From: Clostridium sp. AF37-5
GTDB taxonomy: Bacteria > Bacillota > Clostridia > Lachnospirales > Lachnospiraceae
DNA: 64,000 nt
Assembly (NCBI RefSeq): GCF_003477605.1
Contig: NZ_QUDR01000012.1
Span: 27,911 to 91,910, forward strand
Direction: 5' to 3'
How positions within the stretch are numbered: position 1 is the first letter of the stretch; every line of letters begins with the position of its first letter. The translations under genes and the position numbers were made by a program. This document shows, one piece after another, positions 63,990 to 64,000 of this stretch. The notes beneath the pieces are model-generated. The model did no database searches, was not told the origin of the DNA, and was given only the letters and a program-made list of their open reading frames with translations.

Positions 63990-64000
63990 ATAACTCGTTG

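Overview
The window looks like chromosome from a motile, obligately anaerobic member of the Lachnospiraceae (Clostridia, Bacillota). This rests on moderately AT-rich DNA, strong GGAGG ribosome binding sites, TTGACA/TATAAT promoters, an [FeFe]-hydrogenase maturase (HydE), a T-box ahead of ileS, two methyl-accepting chemotaxis proteins, secreted enzymes with Thr/Pro 'TPTATPT'-type linkers and lysine-rich Ig-like domains, and the order rpmG-secE-nusG-rplK-rplA-rplJ-rplL-rpoB-rpoC. The species cannot be named from this alone. No tRNA, rRNA, CRISPR array, prophage or intact insertion sequence was seen.

Layout. 0-2.1 kb: a VanZ-like membrane protein and nicotinate phosphoribosyltransferase. 2.2-4 kb: an AT-rich orphan membrane gene flanked by two inverted 199-nt hairpin repeats. 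4-10.9 kb: a cell-surface polysaccharide operon (priming sugar transferase, GT4, GT2, TagGH/Wzm-Wzt-type ABC exporter, GlfT2-like transferase), then a radical SAM gene. 11.8-16 kb, opposite strand: two CDP-glycerol glycerophosphotransferase-type proteins, one fused to a HAD domain, which suggests a teichoic-acid-like or phosphoglycerol-decorated surface polymer. 16-20 kb: a repeat cluster, an unknown gene overlapping hydE, and a DUF1294 fusion. 20-28.9 kb: an MCP, two more hairpins, pstS-pstC-pstA-pstB-phoU with a circularly permuted PstS, and a second MCP. 28.9-35.6 kb: T-box/ileS, glgP, and a degenerate SpoIIQ-like M23 protein. 35.7-46.6 kb: secreted carbohydrate-active proteins (GH43, Ig/CBM protein, SGNH esterase, beta-helix) with an AraC regulator, and a divergent NusG_II/Gx-transporter pair. 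46.6-49.8 kb: TcdA, a rhodanese-TtcA fusion and a polytopic membrane protein. 49.8-51.9 kb: accessory region with 40-nt repeats, a small transcription unit and a MNT/HEPN toxin-antitoxin-like pair bounded by direct repeats. 51.9-64 kb: the ribosomal protein/RNA polymerase cluster with an L10 leader and a cytidylate-kinase-like gene on the opposite strand.

The most unusual content is non-coding. (1) Six large imperfect palindromes of about 125-205 nt share a conserved inner hairpin, a conserved one-sided bulge and a conserved G.U wobble. Their stems vary in sequence but stay complementary, so stem positions covary, and they occur as three inverted pairs. (2) A second family of eight 40-nt repeats (CAAC near the left end, AAAGAGTTG at the right end, fixed spacing) lies in three intergenic gaps, two of which also hold the palindromes. 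I do not recognise either family as a named element. At protein level the clearest oddity is PstS, whose two halves are in swapped order.
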